DNA of 64,000 nucleotides from Methylorubrum populi (GCF_002355515.1 NZ_AP014809.1:761001-825000), one strand, 5' to 3'; counted from the stretch's first letter, positions 53,818 to 63,228 are shown. The notes: generated by a model not told the origin, from the letters alone. A program made the numbers and translations.

Positions 53818-55307
53818 TGCGGCGCCTGATCTCCATGCGCGAGGCTCTGGAAGATCCCGAGGTGTTCGGGAAGATCCTTCCGGGCGACTCCTGGGCCTAT
53901 TGGCGCGCGGTACTGATCGCGAGCCAGGGCGAGCCGCTGAAGCCCGAAGAGCTTGAGATCTACCGCGAGCTGTCGGGCCGCTCCGTGGCGCCAACGAAGC
54001 CGTTCAAGGAGCTTTGGGCCGTCTGCGGGCGCCGTGCCGGCAAGACCCGCGCCCTCGCAGTTGGCGCCTCCTACTTTGCGCGCCTGATCGACTACAGCGA
54101 CAGCTTCGGCCCCGGTCAGCGTGGGCGCCTTCCGATCATGGCTGCCGCGAAGGACACGGCTCGCGAAGCCTTCAACTACCTGCTCGGCATTTTCCTTGAG
54201 GTGCCGTGCTTCACGGAAATGCTCGACGGGGAGCCGACGGCGGACACGATCCGCCTGCTGAACCGTGTCGATATTCAGGTGATGACGGCGAACTATCGCA
54301 CGGTGCGCGGCCCGACCCCTGTGGCGGCCATCTGCGACGAGATCGCCTTCTGGCACATCGAGGGCGCCGCCAACCCCGACAAAGCGGTTCTGAATGCCCT
54401 CCGGCCGGGTCTCGCGACGCTCGGCTCGCCACTGTTCGTTCTGTCCAGCCCCTACGCGCGCAAAGGTGAGCTGTGGCGGGCCTACGATCGGCACTACGGC
54501 AACGACGCCAGCAGCCGCGTGCTCGTCGTTCAGGCGCCGACGCTCACGATGCACAAGAGCGAGACGCTGGCTGACGAGAGAGCTGAAGCCTTCACGGACG
54601 ATCCGGCATCGGCGGCGGCCGAGTGGGATGCCGAGTTCCGCAAGGACATCGAGGCGTTCGTCTCCATCGAACAGGTGCGGGCCTGCATTGAGGGAAAGGC
54701 GACGGAGCATCCCCCGGAGCCCGGCAGGCGGTATCAGGCGTTCGTGGACGTCTCCGGCGGCGGTGCCGATGCGATGGACCTCGCGATCGCGCACCGCGAA
54801 GGCAAGCTGGCAGTGCTCGACGTTGTGCGGGAGGTTCCGCCCGGCACCTCCCCCGCGAAAGTGGTCGAGACCTTCGCCGAGATCCTGAAGGCTTATGGCG
54901 TCCGGCGGGTCCGTGGCGACCGCTACGGCAAGGAGTGGGTGCAGGAGCGCTTCCGCGAGGCCGGCATCACCTACGAAGAGAGCACCCTGTCGAAGTCGCA
55001 GATCTACGCGGCATGGCTCCCGGTGCTGAACAGCCAGATGTGTAGGCTGCTGCCGATCCCGAAGCTGGAGCAGCAGCTCGTCTCGCTGGAGCGCAAGACC
55101 TCGCGCGGCACCGGTCAGGACATCATCGACCATCCCCAGCGCAAGGGCGCGCACGACGACATGGCGAACGCAGCCTGTGGCGCCATCGTCATGTGCTCAC
55201 AGGGGGCGCAGCCGCTCATCGTCACCAAAGAACAAGCTGCAGCCTTCGGAGTGGCTAAGCGGCGCATATCCATCCGCCCGAATGCAAGGATGCGCTCAGC
55301 TTACTGA
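53817..55307 (+). CDS. terL: Phage terminase large subunit
   Basis: A 496-residue packaging motor. The ATPase half has Walker A CGRRAGKTRALA and Walker B VAAICDEIAFW, the nuclease half has Asp in FVDVSGGGADAMDL, Asp in RGDRYGKEW and Asp pair in KGAHDDMANAA, as in RNase H-like terminase nucleases. It cuts and translocates DNA into a prohead. This is the clearest phage hallmark of the element. No portal gene follows. Confidence 0.93.
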   Translation: MRRLISMREALEDPEVFGKILPGDSWAYWRAVLIASQGEPLKPEELEIYRELSGRSVAPTKPFKELWAVCGRRAGKTRALAVGASYFARLIDYSDSFGPGQRGRLPIMAAAKDTAREAFNYLLGIFLEVPCFTEMLDGEPTADTIRLLNRVDIQVMTANYRTVRGPTPVAAICDEIAFWHIEGAANPDKAVLNALRPGLATLGSPLFVLSSPYARKGELWRAYDRHYGNDASSRVLVVQAPTLTMHKSETLADERAEAFTDDPASAAAEWDAEFRKDIEAFVSIEQVRACIEGKATEHPPEPGRRYQAFVDVSGGGADAMDLAIAHREGKLAVLDVVREVPPGTSPAKVVETFAEILKAYGVRRVRGDRYGKEWVQERFREAGITYEESTLSKSQIYAAWLPVLNSQMCRLLPIPKLEQQLVSLERKTSRGTGQDIIDHPQRKGAHDDMANAACGAIVMCSQGAQPLIVTKEQAAAFGVAKRRISIRPNARMRSAY

Positions 55308-55333
55308 AAAAAGCCAACGCAGGAGAAAATACT

Positions 55334-55663
55334 ATGACACCCAAAAATCTGACGCCCAAAATGATGGACCGCATCCTTGAGCTTTGCGTTCCCAAGCTCA
55401 GCGAAGAGGATCTGCTGATTTTGGAGGGGAAGCTTGCGAAGATGATCCCGGCGGAAACGCTTGCCGCCGACAGTGCTCTCAAGCGGAGAACATTGCTCGC
55501 GATGGATAGCCGCAAGCGCGGTACTGCTTCACATCGGCAGTATGCCGGCCGAGCACTCTCCGTGACGGAGCAGAAGGCCCTCGCCAAGGACGCTTCGCCA
55601 ATCCCGGCGGTCGATGTCGGTGTCCTTGAGGCCATGTTCCCGAACATGAAGCGGATGCAGTGA
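55334..55663 (+). CDS. 109-residue protein of the late operon, unknown
   Basis: GGAGA precedes the ATG. The product starts MTPKNLTPKMMDRILELCVP and has a helical centre (LSEEDLLILEGKLAKMI). No family recognised. It precedes a coiled-coil gene by overlap of the stop and start. Confidence 0.5.
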   Translation: MTPKNLTPKMMDRILELCVPKLSEEDLLILEGKLAKMIPAETLAADSALKRRTLLAMDSRKRGTASHRQYAGRALSVTEQKALAKDASPIPAVDVGVLEAMFPNMKRMQ

Positions 55664-56346
55664 TGAGCCGCCTCGCACTCAAGCAGGAGGGGTCGCGCGA
55701 TCCCTCGCGCGCCGCCCTTGCGGACGCGATCGCCCGTCTGGCCGAGCGCCAGGTCGAGCGCGATCGGATCAAGGCGGCTTTCGATGCCGCTGAGCAGCGC
55801 GGCTTGGACCTTTACCCAGAGATCGACGCGGCCGAGGTAGCGGTCCAAGAGGCGACAGCCCTTCAGCGTGACGAGCTTGTCGCGTCTGTGATGCGCGGCG
55901 ACGAGGTACCGACGAACCGGCGGCTGTCAGAGGCTGAGGCGCGGCTGGCAGCAGCCCACCAGCAGCAGGCTGCCATTCGAGAGGCCAGGAAAGCCTTGCG
56001 CGTCGATCTCGACAGCTTTGAGGAGTCCGTACGCCTCGCCGGGGGGACGGTTGCCGAACACGCTCGCATCGTCCTCTGGCAGGCAATGCCCGACCTCATT
56101 CGTGCGGCTGAGCCGGTTCGGCGGCAGCTTCGCCAGATGGTCGAAGTCCTGAAGCTCATCACGGACAATCGACCTCACACGCTGGTCGCCAATGATCCGC
56201 GCAGCGACTACGAGACCGCGCTGTCTTTCATGCGCCCCGTTCTGATGGTCGCCACAGATAGCCCAAGCGGCGACGCTGCGGCTTGGGCGGCGGTGTTCGA
56301 CAGCCTGCTCACGGACCCGGATGCGCCTCTGCCCACTATCGGCTGA
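55663..56346 (+). CDS. Coiled-coil protein of the late operon, unknown
   Basis: About 227 residues from ATG 55663 (GTG 55660 is also possible). The middle (EARLAAAHQQQAAIREARKAL) is a coiled coil. Length and place fit a scaffold or head-tail assembly factor, but no similarity supports that. Confidence 0.5.
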   Translation: MSRLALKQEGSRDPSRAALADAIARLAERQVERDRIKAAFDAAEQRGLDLYPEIDAAEVAVQEATALQRDELVASVMRGDEVPTNRRLSEAEARLAAAHQQQAAIREARKALRVDLDSFEESVRLAGGTVAEHARIVLWQAMPDLIRAAEPVRRQLRQMVEVLKLITDNRPHTLVANDPRSDYETALSFMRPVLMVATDSPSGDAAAWAAVFDSLLTDPDAPLPTIG

Positions 56347-56485
56347 GGCCCAAGAGATCGGCGCACAGGCGTCGCCGGTAGCGGCTAGTCGGGCAGTGCC
56401 GCCGAACAAGTAACCCCGACAGCCGGCACGCCTCCTTTTCCTGTTGCGGAGGCGGTGGCCGGCACCTCGCACGTGAGTAGCGCCG

Positions 56486-57442
56486 ATGGCTGAGCAGTAC
56501 CTACGCACTGTCCGACTCTTCGCTGATGGCCGCGAGGTTTTCAGCGCGCGTGAGAAGACGGGCGAGGCACCGGGCGCGCTTCGCATCCGGTTCCAAGTCC
56601 AACAGATGGACGCAAGCAAGCCGAATGTCTGTAGTGTCATCGTCACCAACCCTGCACCGTCCAGCGTCAAGACCTTCATGCAGGAGCGGAAGAAGATTAG
56701 CCTGTCCGTCGGCTACCAGAACCACGATCAGGTCGTCTTCAAAGGCGAGATCATCCAGACACGATCCGGCCGCGAGGACATCACCGACACCTACATGCAC
56801 GTCATCGCACGCAGCATGGATCGGGCCCGCAACTATGCAACTGTGAACCAAGCGCTTGCTGCCGGGCACACGTACCGCGACCGCATCGACGTCGCCGTGA
56901 AGGCGATGCGCGAGTACGGCATGGAAGTCGGCCACATCGCGGACCTTGGCAACAAGAAGTTCCCCCGCAACTACATCGCCTTCGGCATGGCGAAAGACCT
57001 GCTGCGCGAGGTTTGTGAGGGTGCTGGCGCATCCTGGAGCATTCAGAACAACGTCTTCCAAGTGGTGAAGAACGATCAAGCGCTGCCTAACTCGCGGGTT
57101 GTTCTGAACAGCAACACTGGCCTCATCGGAAGGCCCGTTCAGACGATCCAAGGCGTCGAAGGCCGCGCCCTGCTCAATCCCATGCTCAAGCCCGGCGGTC
57201 TGGTCGAGATCAACGAGAAAAGCGTCGAGCAAGCGACGATCAATCCCGCCTATCGCGGCGAACAATACAATTCGATGATCCAGCGCATCGCAGCTGATGG
57301 CGTCTATAAGCTGTATGTCGTGGAGCACATAGGCGACACGCGCGGGCTAGAGTTCTACACGGACTTCATCGGCATCGCGAACGGCGATCCTATCTCCAAG
57401 GCGCTCGCCTCCCGCGGCATCAGCGACGCGGAGGGCGCATGA
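56486..57442 (+). CDS. Phage baseplate hub-like protein (gp27/gpD type)
   Basis: A 318-residue beta-rich protein. YLRTVRLFADGREV starts it; the middle DTYMHVIARSMDRARNYATV and LREVCEGAGASWSIQNNVFQVVKN follow the pattern of late-control or hub proteins in tailed phages. The later NPMLKPGGLVEINEKSV and GDTRGLEFYTDFI fit too. It would form the tail tip hub. The call is by pattern and context. Confidence 0.6.
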   Translation: MAEQYLRTVRLFADGREVFSAREKTGEAPGALRIRFQVQQMDASKPNVCSVIVTNPAPSSVKTFMQERKKISLSVGYQNHDQVVFKGEIIQTRSGREDITDTYMHVIARSMDRARNYATVNQALAAGHTYRDRIDVAVKAMREYGMEVGHIADLGNKKFPRNYIAFGMAKDLLREVCEGAGASWSIQNNVFQVVKNDQALPNSRVVLNSNTGLIGRPVQTIQGVEGRALLNPMLKPGGLVEINEKSVEQATINPAYRGEQYNSMIQRIAADGVYKLYVVEHIGDTRGLEFYTDFIGIANGDPISKALASRGISDAEGA

Positions 57443-57762
57443 CCGCCGAGATCGCGCATCTCCCCCTCTGCTGTGCCGGCGAGCATGTCATCCGGCATGA
57501 GTACCGCTACTCGCGGGTTGGCCGCATCGAGATCATGGTGGGCCGCGTGGTCTCGACGGACACGTCGCGGTTCGCAGTCTACTTGCAGGCGCCGGGCGTC
57601 GAAAACCAGCTCGTGGCGACGGTGACAGGCGACGACCTCGACCGCATTGGCGATTTCCTCGACACGCTTTGGAAATCGGTTGAGACCGCGCTGTACTTTG
57701 CGCAGCAGCACTCTGACGATCTGCTTGCCGCTGACGAGCCGCAGCCTTGGGGGGCGGCATGA
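57439..57762 (+). CDS. 107-residue protein of the tail operon, unknown
   Basis: The ATG overlaps the previous stop (ATGA). The product begins MTAEIAHLPLCCAGEHVIRH and includes VGRVVSTDTSRFAVYLQAPG. It lies between a hub-like and a morphogenesis-like gene, so a tail role is likely. No family recognised. Confidence 0.5.
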   Translation: MTAEIAHLPLCCAGEHVIRHEYRYSRVGRIEIMVGRVVSTDTSRFAVYLQAPGVENQLVATVTGDDLDRIGDFLDTLWKSVETALYFAQQHSDDLLAADEPQPWGAA

Positions 57763-58277
57763 CGGTGAAGCGGACATCGAGGAAAGATCCGATCGAGCGC
57801 GTGCTGGCGATGCTGCGGAAGAGCCGCGTTCTCGTTGGCATCCCGGCCGAGGCTGGTCGAGACGGCGGCGGCCCCTCGAATGCCGTCCTCGGCTACCTCC
57901 ACGAGTACGGCGAGCCGGAGCGCAACATTCCGGCCCGGCCGTTCCTCCGTCCGGGCGTGGAGAGCGTCGGAGAGAAGATCGTAGAGGAGCTACAGCGCGG
58001 CGCGCAACGCGCTGTGGCCGTCGTGATTGGTCCCTCCGGTAGCTTCGAGCAGGCCATCCCCGAGGTGGACCAAGCGCTCCACCGGATTGGCCTCGTGGCC
58101 CAGAACGCAGTGCGCGCTCGGATCTCTGAAGGCATCCCGCCGCCCCTGTCGCCCCGAACGATCTACGCGCGGCTGCACCGGAAGAAGGGGCGACGCAGCG
58201 GGGGCGAGATGAAGCCCCTCATCGACAGCGGCCAGCTTAGACGATCCGTGACATATGTAGTCGAGACGAGGCGGTGA
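57759..58277 (+). CDS. Phage virion morphogenesis/tail completion-like protein (HK97 gp10/Mu gpG type)
   Basis: The protein of 172 residues has VLVGIPAEAGRDGGGPSNAVLGYLHEYG, then RNIPARPFLRPGV, the family-typical start, and KPLIDSGQLRRSVTYVV at the end. Such proteins join tails to heads or complete tail tips. The ATG at 57759 overlaps the previous stop by ATGA, and the tape measure gene overlaps the stop. Confidence 0.7.
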   Translation: MTVKRTSRKDPIERVLAMLRKSRVLVGIPAEAGRDGGGPSNAVLGYLHEYGEPERNIPARPFLRPGVESVGEKIVEELQRGAQRAVAVVIGPSGSFEQAIPEVDQALHRIGLVAQNAVRARISEGIPPPLSPRTIYARLHRKKGRRSGGEMKPLIDSGQLRRSVTYVVETRR

Positions 58278-60166
58278 TGGCAGACAAGGTTCTCGAAAGC
58301 TTCTTCCTTTCGCTCGGCTGGAAAGTCGATGAGGAGAGTCAGCGGAAGTTCAACGACAGCGTCAAGGCGGTCAGCAAGGTCGCGACCGGCCTCGCCGCAA
58401 CCTTCACCGGGATGGCGTTGGCCGCTACCGCCGCTGTGGCCAAGGTGGCTGCGAGCTTCGACACGCTGCTCTTCGTCAGCCAGCGAACCGGCTCCTCCGT
58501 TCAGGGCATCAAGAGCCTGCAATATGCGTTCTCGCAGCTCGGCGGCTCGTCGGAGCAGGCGACAGGCTCGATTGAGAGCTTTGCGCGCTCGCTGAGGACC
58601 AATCCCGGCCTGCAGAAGTTCATCGGCGACCTTGGCGTTGCGACCATGGAGGGCGGCAAGGCGCGCGACAGCGTGGAAGTGCTGCTCGACAGCATCGACG
58701 CCATCAAGAAGCGCAATCCGTACTATGTCGGCGCTCAGTACGCCGAACTGCTCGGGATCGACGAAAGCACGTTCAACCTGCTCTCGCGGCAGATGGATCA
58801 GCTGAAGACCTTCCGCGCCGAGTACGACCGAATTGCCAAGGCCATCGCTCTCGACAACGAGGAAGCCGCCAAGGCCGGCGCCAGCTTCCAGCGCTCTCTG
58901 ACGTCGATCTATGCCATCCTTTCAGCGGTTGGACAGAAGTTGCTCATCGAGCTTGCGCCGGGACTGGAGCGAGTAGCGAAGGCACTGCTTGGCTGGTTCG
59001 AGGCACATCCGCAGGAAGTCGCCGAGGCCCTGGCCAGCATCCACCGAGCGGTAGAGACCTTCGCCAAGAGCGTCGAGAACGGTGACCTCGCGCGCGGCTT
59101 GGAGCGGATCGGAACGAGCGTCCTGGCCATCGGCAAGGGGCTCGAATCCATCCTAGGGCTTATGGCGAAGCTCGGGCTTGTCGGCAGCGGCGACAGCGTG
59201 CTCGGCCGTGGCTTCACGCACCTGTTCGGCAGCAAGGAAGAAGTGACGGGCCAGATCGAGCGTGACCTGAACCGGCAGCGGGAGGCCGAGCAGCCCGGCC
59301 TGCTCCGTCGCGGCTACAACTACCTGCGCCGCAAAATCGGCCTTAGCACTGATGAAGGCAGCGGTGCTGGTGCGGGAGCCCCGCAGGATGCGCCTGGCGG
59401 CTCCAAGGCGTCGATCGCAGGCAAGACCTTCCGTGAGAAGGCGCCGGGCGTGATGAAGCGCCTGATTGAGGACTTTGGCCTGTCCAAGGAAGAGGCCGGC
59501 GTCGTGCTCGGCAATCTAGGGCACGAGAGCGCTGGCTTCACCGCTTTCGAGGAAGGGGGCAACGGCCCCGGCCCTGGCTGGGCTCAGTGGACCGATCCCG
59601 GTCGCAAGCGCCGGTTCTTCGAGTACGCAAAGCAGCGGGGGCTCGATCCGAAGAGCGACGAGGCGAACTACGGCTTCCTCCGCTGGGAGCTTCAGAACAC
59701 GCATAAGGGTTCGATCGCCGCGCTCAAGCGAGCCGAGACGACCGAGGAGAAGATGCGCGTCTTCGAGCGCGACTTCGAAGGTGCGGGCGTCAAAGCCTAT
59801 GGAAGCCGCAACAAATATATGCGGGACGCCATCAAAGCGTTTGACGATGCGCAGAACCGCCCGCTGCCGCCGCCTCCCTCGAACGACAACCCCAGCCCGG
59901 CCATATCGCAGGCCCCGCCGCGAAAAATGCAGATGCCGGGCGGCGGCGTGTCGGCGGAGCAGTTCGATCGGATGTTCCTGTCATCCCCGCCCATGGGCGT
60001 CGGCGGCAGCACGACGACCACGAATGATCACCGTAGCATCACCATCCAGAACGACGTGACGCTGCAAGGAACGGGTGACGGGCGGTCAGATACACAGCGG
60101 TGGGAACTTTCAATGGAGCGCTACTCGTCAGGTGCCCTTCGCGACGCTCAGACCGCAATCCGATAG
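58277..60166 (+). CDS. Tape-measure protein with phage tail-tip lysozyme domain
   Basis: A product of about 629 residues. The N-terminal helical part (1-350) is a tail length/tape-measure type with a membrane-like segment (VATGLAATFTGMALAATAAVA). Residues about 385-540 form the tail lysozyme domain (GVVLGNLGHESAGFTAFEEG; GPGWAQWTDPGRKRRFF) with catalytic Glu in GHES. The C-terminus is Pro-rich. It would set tail length and cleave peptidoglycan at entry. GAGG lies five bases before ATG 58277. Confidence 0.8.
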   Translation: MADKVLESFFLSLGWKVDEESQRKFNDSVKAVSKVATGLAATFTGMALAATAAVAKVAASFDTLLFVSQRTGSSVQGIKSLQYAFSQLGGSSEQATGSIESFARSLRTNPGLQKFIGDLGVATMEGGKARDSVEVLLDSIDAIKKRNPYYVGAQYAELLGIDESTFNLLSRQMDQLKTFRAEYDRIAKAIALDNEEAAKAGASFQRSLTSIYAILSAVGQKLLIELAPGLERVAKALLGWFEAHPQEVAEALASIHRAVETFAKSVENGDLARGLERIGTSVLAIGKGLESILGLMAKLGLVGSGDSVLGRGFTHLFGSKEEVTGQIERDLNRQREAEQPGLLRRGYNYLRRKIGLSTDEGSGAGAGAPQDAPGGSKASIAGKTFREKAPGVMKRLIEDFGLSKEEAGVVLGNLGHESAGFTAFEEGGNGPGPGWAQWTDPGRKRRFFEYAKQRGLDPKSDEANYGFLRWELQNTHKGSIAALKRAETTEEKMRVFERDFEGAGVKAYGSRNKYMRDAIKAFDDAQNRPLPPPPSNDNPSPAISQAPPRKMQMPGGGVSAEQFDRMFLSSPPMGVGGSTTTTNDHRSITIQNDVTLQGTGDGRSDTQRWELSMERYSSGALRDAQTAIR

Positions 60167-60206
60167 CAGAAAAGATTTTCATGAAAGCTGGTGAAACCGC
60201 TCCCCG

Positions 60207-61040
60207 CTATGGCACAGACCCAGTACTCGGCTTAGTGTTCATGCCCTTATTCTTTTCTTCGATTGCCTTCTTTTCCTCACTTCGCAGAAGTTCAAGCTGC
60301 TTTGACTGAGCATTCATGCCTTCTTGCAACTGCTTGATCACATCCATATATTTTTCGTGCAATTTCTCGCGCTGAGTAGCTATATCTACTCGCTCCTTAA
60401 TTAATGCATCATTCATCTGCTTTCGCTCTTCTTGCGCCGAATTGTAAACTAAATATGACGCTAGCAGCAGCATCGCTGCCGGCAGCACAAGAGACATATT
60501 GGAAATCCACCACATGCGCTCGACACGAGACTTGGTCGGTGGAGTAGAAGGCTCAACGGCCAATGAGCGATCGACACCGACAGATGCTTCGTAAATTCTT
60601 CCCACCACTTTGGTCTCAATATCTTCATTATCAATGAATACCGACTCGCGCAGAGCGACTGGCGCATAAATCTCGATCAGATCTATAAGATCTTCGCCTT
60701 TGATGCCCAACTTTTCAAAAGCTGCAGTTATGACCTCAAGTGAGATATTAAGACTCGAATATCTTATGCCCCTGTACTTGATGATTAGTGGAACACCAAC
60801 CCCGACATGCGGACGCAGCAACTCTGCTAGAGTGCCACCGAACCGAGATTGAATTCTGTTTTCCTGTCTCCGAACGAAATTATCAAATTGAGCCGGCCCT
60901 TCGGAACTTGGATCAGAAGAATCTAGATCGTACCGACGAGATGCCTGTTGCCAGAAAAGAGACCTACTATCAGACCGCTTAGAGCGATCTAACCCTTCAA
61001 CTCCAGCGAATTTAAACTTTATATCAACAATTATTCGCAT
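60207..61040 (-). CDS. Membrane-anchored coiled-coil protein, unknown (cargo candidate)
   Basis: A 277-residue protein. A basic N-terminus (MRIIVDIKFKFAG), a soluble domain of about 180 residues (RSLFWQQASRRYDLD; IIKYRGIRYSSLNISLEVI), one membrane helix (LVLPAAMLLLASYLVYN) and a coiled coil (ERKQMNDALIKERVDIATQREKL) of Lys/Glu/Gln. Composition is AT-richer than the late operon. AGGGA eight bases before ATG 61040. No family recognised; position at the end of a prophage-like element is typical for defence or conversion genes. Confidence 0.6.
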   Translation of the reverse strand: MRIIVDIKFKFAGVEGLDRSKRSDSRSLFWQQASRRYDLDSSDPSSEGPAQFDNFVRRQENRIQSRFGGTLAELLRPHVGVGVPLIIKYRGIRYSSLNISLEVITAAFEKLGIKGEDLIDLIEIYAPVALRESVFIDNEDIETKVVGRIYEASVGVDRSLAVEPSTPPTKSRVERMWWISNMSLVLPAAMLLLASYLVYNSAQEERKQMNDALIKERVDIATQREKLHEKYMDVIKQLQEGMNAQSKQLELLRSEEKKAIEEKNKGMNTKPSTGSVP

Positions 61041-61092
61041 TCTCAATCCCTGCTATTTATCGAAACTGTGCAAAAACTTTGACCGGCTCAAT

Positions 61093-61431
61093 CTATCGGC
61101 TTGATGGCCAAGCACAAACTTTGGCCCACTCGTTCACCCAGCAGCCGCCACTCTTCCGCATGGTGCCGAGAGGCGACTGTGCGTGAGAGGCCCTTGGCTC
61201 CTCATTCCAGTACCCCTCTGCGGATGCGCCATCAGTCGCGTTCACGATGGCAAAGATCGGTGAGCGACTGGCATCGCCAGTCCCGACCGAGAGACTACCA
61301 TCCTTTTCGCGGTCGGCATTGCACTGTCCAAACGTGAACGCCTTGCCGTCTACCTCAATGAGGCAGCGAGCCTGTTTCGCGTAGACGGCAGCTGGAAAAG
61401 CTATCAGGCAGAACGCAATCGCGAGGCGCAT
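61093..61431 (-). CDS. Secreted protein, 112 residues, unknown
   Basis: Signal peptide MRLAIAFCLIAFPAAVYAK with cleavage at AKQA. The mature 93 residues contain four Cys (ARCLIEV, FGQCNAD, GGCWVNEW, VCAWPS) that likely form two disulfides. No family recognised. It is in the same direction and close to the two neighbouring cargo genes. Confidence 0.6.
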   Translation of the reverse strand: MRLAIAFCLIAFPAAVYAKQARCLIEVDGKAFTFGQCNADREKDGSLSVGTGDASRSPIFAIVNATDGASAEGYWNEEPRASHAQSPLGTMRKSGGCWVNEWAKVCAWPSSR

Positions 61432-61453
61432 GACTTAACCCTCACTACACCAA

Positions 61454-61945
61454 TTATTTCAGGAGCTTGAGATCAGGCACTGACTTGAATGTGTCTCGTC
61501 CAGCTTGGTTAACTTCCATTCCGCACAGGAGCTGCGACACTCGTTTCGAAGCGAAAAATCCAGGCTTATCCCCACCTCCGAGATCATAATGCAGTGTATG
61601 TCCGGCCATGACATGCGCACGCGGATCGTACCGAGGGATTTGCTTGGGCTCGTTGGGAACATCCATGGTGACATGGACAGAGAATTTCCAGCTTTCTGGA
61701 TGATTAGATGCCGGTATTCCGCCGGAATACTCCGCCCGTATTTCTTTTATATCAGATAGATACGTGTTGAGCGGCGCACAGTTTCGAAGAAAAATCTCTA
61801 CGGCCCGCCGGATCTCGTTCTCAGAGGCTCCAGCACCAGTTGATTTGACGACAACGGGCGGACTAGCGGCAAGACTCTGCGAGGCAAACATGAGATTGCT
61901 CGGCACAGCAGCAGTGCCGAGCAGCAGTAAAATCTTCGGAGTCAT
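61454..61945 (-). CDS. Secreted protein, 163 residues, unknown
   Basis: Signal peptide MTPKILLLLGTAAVPSNLMF, cleavage near SLAASP. The mature part carries one Cys (RNCAPL) and FSVHVTMDVPNEPKQIP. No family recognised. It precedes the 112-residue secreted protein by 22 bases and is probably co-transcribed. Confidence 0.6.
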   Translation of the reverse strand: MTPKILLLLGTAAVPSNLMFASQSLAASPPVVVKSTGAGASENEIRRAVEIFLRNCAPLNTYLSDIKEIRAEYSGGIPASNHPESWKFSVHVTMDVPNEPKQIPRYDPRAHVMAGHTLHYDLGGGDKPGFFASKRVSQLLCGMEVNQAGRDTFKSVPDLKLLK

Positions 61946-61993
61946 GGCGTGCCTCAGGATCCTTCACCAACAGCGGGCGCGGTAGAGGCAGCC

Positions 61994-62218
61994 TCAGCTA
62001 GATCCGAGGAGGCCCTTCTGAGAAAGCCATTCAGTAAGGGCACCTCGGATCGCCTCTGGTCGCGATGGCTTCGGATCGGGCTGAGTAGCGATCCATGCAT
62101 CGAGCGGCTCCAGTTGCTCTGCATGTAGCCTGACCTGCACAGGTACGCCCTGGCCGGTGGGAGCCGGGCCGCGCCGTTTCTTTGGTTGCAGGGTTTCTTG
62201 CGCAGCCATGAAAACCAT
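61994..62218 (-). CDS. Ribbon-helix-helix-like DNA-binding protein
   Basis: About 74 residues from ATG 62218 (62209 and 62299 also in frame). The pattern PVQVRLHAEQLEPLDAWIATQ followed by SRPEAIRGALTEWL matches a ribbon-helix-helix fold. It is divergent from 62298 and could act as the regulator of the right-end genes. Sequence-pattern call. Confidence 0.6.
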   Translation of the reverse strand: MVFMAAQETLQPKKRRGPAPTGQGVPVQVRLHAEQLEPLDAWIATQPDPKPSRPEAIRGALTEWLSQKGLLGSS

Positions 62219-62297
62219 GGTACCAGAGATGCGGCCCGACGGGAAGGTGGAAGCTCCCGCATCGGGCCTGACCAGCAACGTCGGTTGAGGACGTCCC

Positions 62298-62621
62298 ATG
62301 GCTACCCATCACCCTACAACACCGGCACGAGCCGGTGAACGGTCTTGCTCGCCCAAACCACAGATCGGCCCCGTCACGCAGGCCCTGCGGGTCATGCTGG
62401 CAGCAGATCCGGACCAGCCCCGCATCCGCGCGCTGCGCCGCGCCATTGCCGATCGCATCGAGGCGGACATCGCGTTGCTCGACGCGCTGATGCCCGACTG
62501 CGATCTCGAAGACGGCCACGACACAGAGGGACTGACCGACGACAACGGCATCGGCGACATGGACGGGCTGAACGAGCAGTTCGCCGGCACCCGCTATGCA
62601 ATCGGCGGGAGGTACGCTTGA
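62298..62621 (+). CDS. 107-residue protein, unknown
   Basis: The start has GAGG upstream. The product is helical (IGPVTQALRVMLAADPDQPRIR; IADRIEADIALLDALM) with an acidic Asp/Glu tail. It begins a coupled set of small genes at the right end. No family recognised. Confidence 0.55.
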   Translation: MATHHPTTPARAGERSCSPKPQIGPVTQALRVMLAADPDQPRIRALRRAIADRIEADIALLDALMPDCDLEDGHDTEGLTDDNGIGDMDGLNEQFAGTRYAIGGRYA

Positions 62622-62833
62622 GAGACGCGGCATCTGCCGTCAGGGGCATGGAATACCTGATCCGCGACTTCGCTCGCTACGGCGATCTCCTGGTGCTCCT
62701 CTCGACTACGGAAGGGGAGATTGACGGCGAGGTGCTTCGCCTCATCGGCTTCAAGATGGCCGTGGACGGCGAGAACCTGAACAAGCATTTCGATGACGCC
62801 TTGAAGCTCTTTCCTGCGGAGGCACGTCGATGA
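62618..62833 (+). CDS. 71-residue protein starting at TTG, unknown
   Basis: TTG 62618 overlaps the previous stop (TTGA) and GGGAGG lies five bases before. The product is helical (MEYLIRDFARYGDLLVLLST from residue 11). An ATG at 62648 is an alternative. No family recognised; the stop overlaps the next ATG. Confidence 0.55.
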   Translation: MRDAASAVRGMEYLIRDFARYGDLLVLLSTTEGEIDGEVLRLIGFKMAVDGENLNKHFDDALKLFPAEARR

Positions 62834-63228
62834 GCGAATCCGCGTCCCGTCGCGGCTTCCTCCGCGATCTCGCCACGCTTCCGCTCATCGGCGGCAGCGT
62901 GACGCTCATCGGCACCCCGACTGCGGTCGCCGCCCCCATCACGGAAAGCCTGCTCGACAGCTACGACGCTTGGCTTGAGTACGAGCGGCGCTGGCTTCAG
63001 TGGGAAAGGAATAAGGGCACCGAAGCCATCTATCGGATGCATCTGCCATTCGTGATGCAGATGTACGACGCCGAGCATCGACCGAAGGGCGAGCCCAGAC
63101 CGTGCGACTACATTCCGGCGGCCAATGCCGGGGCACAGTTCCACGGCATGGGTGAGCCGCCCGCCTCGTCCCGCGCCGCTCTCGTGTTGAGCGCGGTCGG
63201 CTGCAACTGGCGGGAGGGCGGACTATGA
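62830..63228 (+). CDS. Tat-signal-like protein, 132 residues, unknown
   Basis: The N-terminus MSESASRRGFLRDLATLPLI has SRRGFLRD, a Tat twin-arginine signal, followed by a hydrophobic stretch (GGSVTLIGTPTAVAA). The mature region has WLEYERRWLQWERNKG. It is translationally coupled to its neighbours by ATGA overlaps. Function unknown. Confidence 0.55.
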   Translation: MSESASRRGFLRDLATLPLIGGSVTLIGTPTAVAAPITESLLDSYDAWLEYERRWLQWERNKGTEAIYRMHLPFVMQMYDAEHRPKGEPRPCDYIPAANAGAQFHGMGEPPASSRAALVLSAVGCNWREGGL

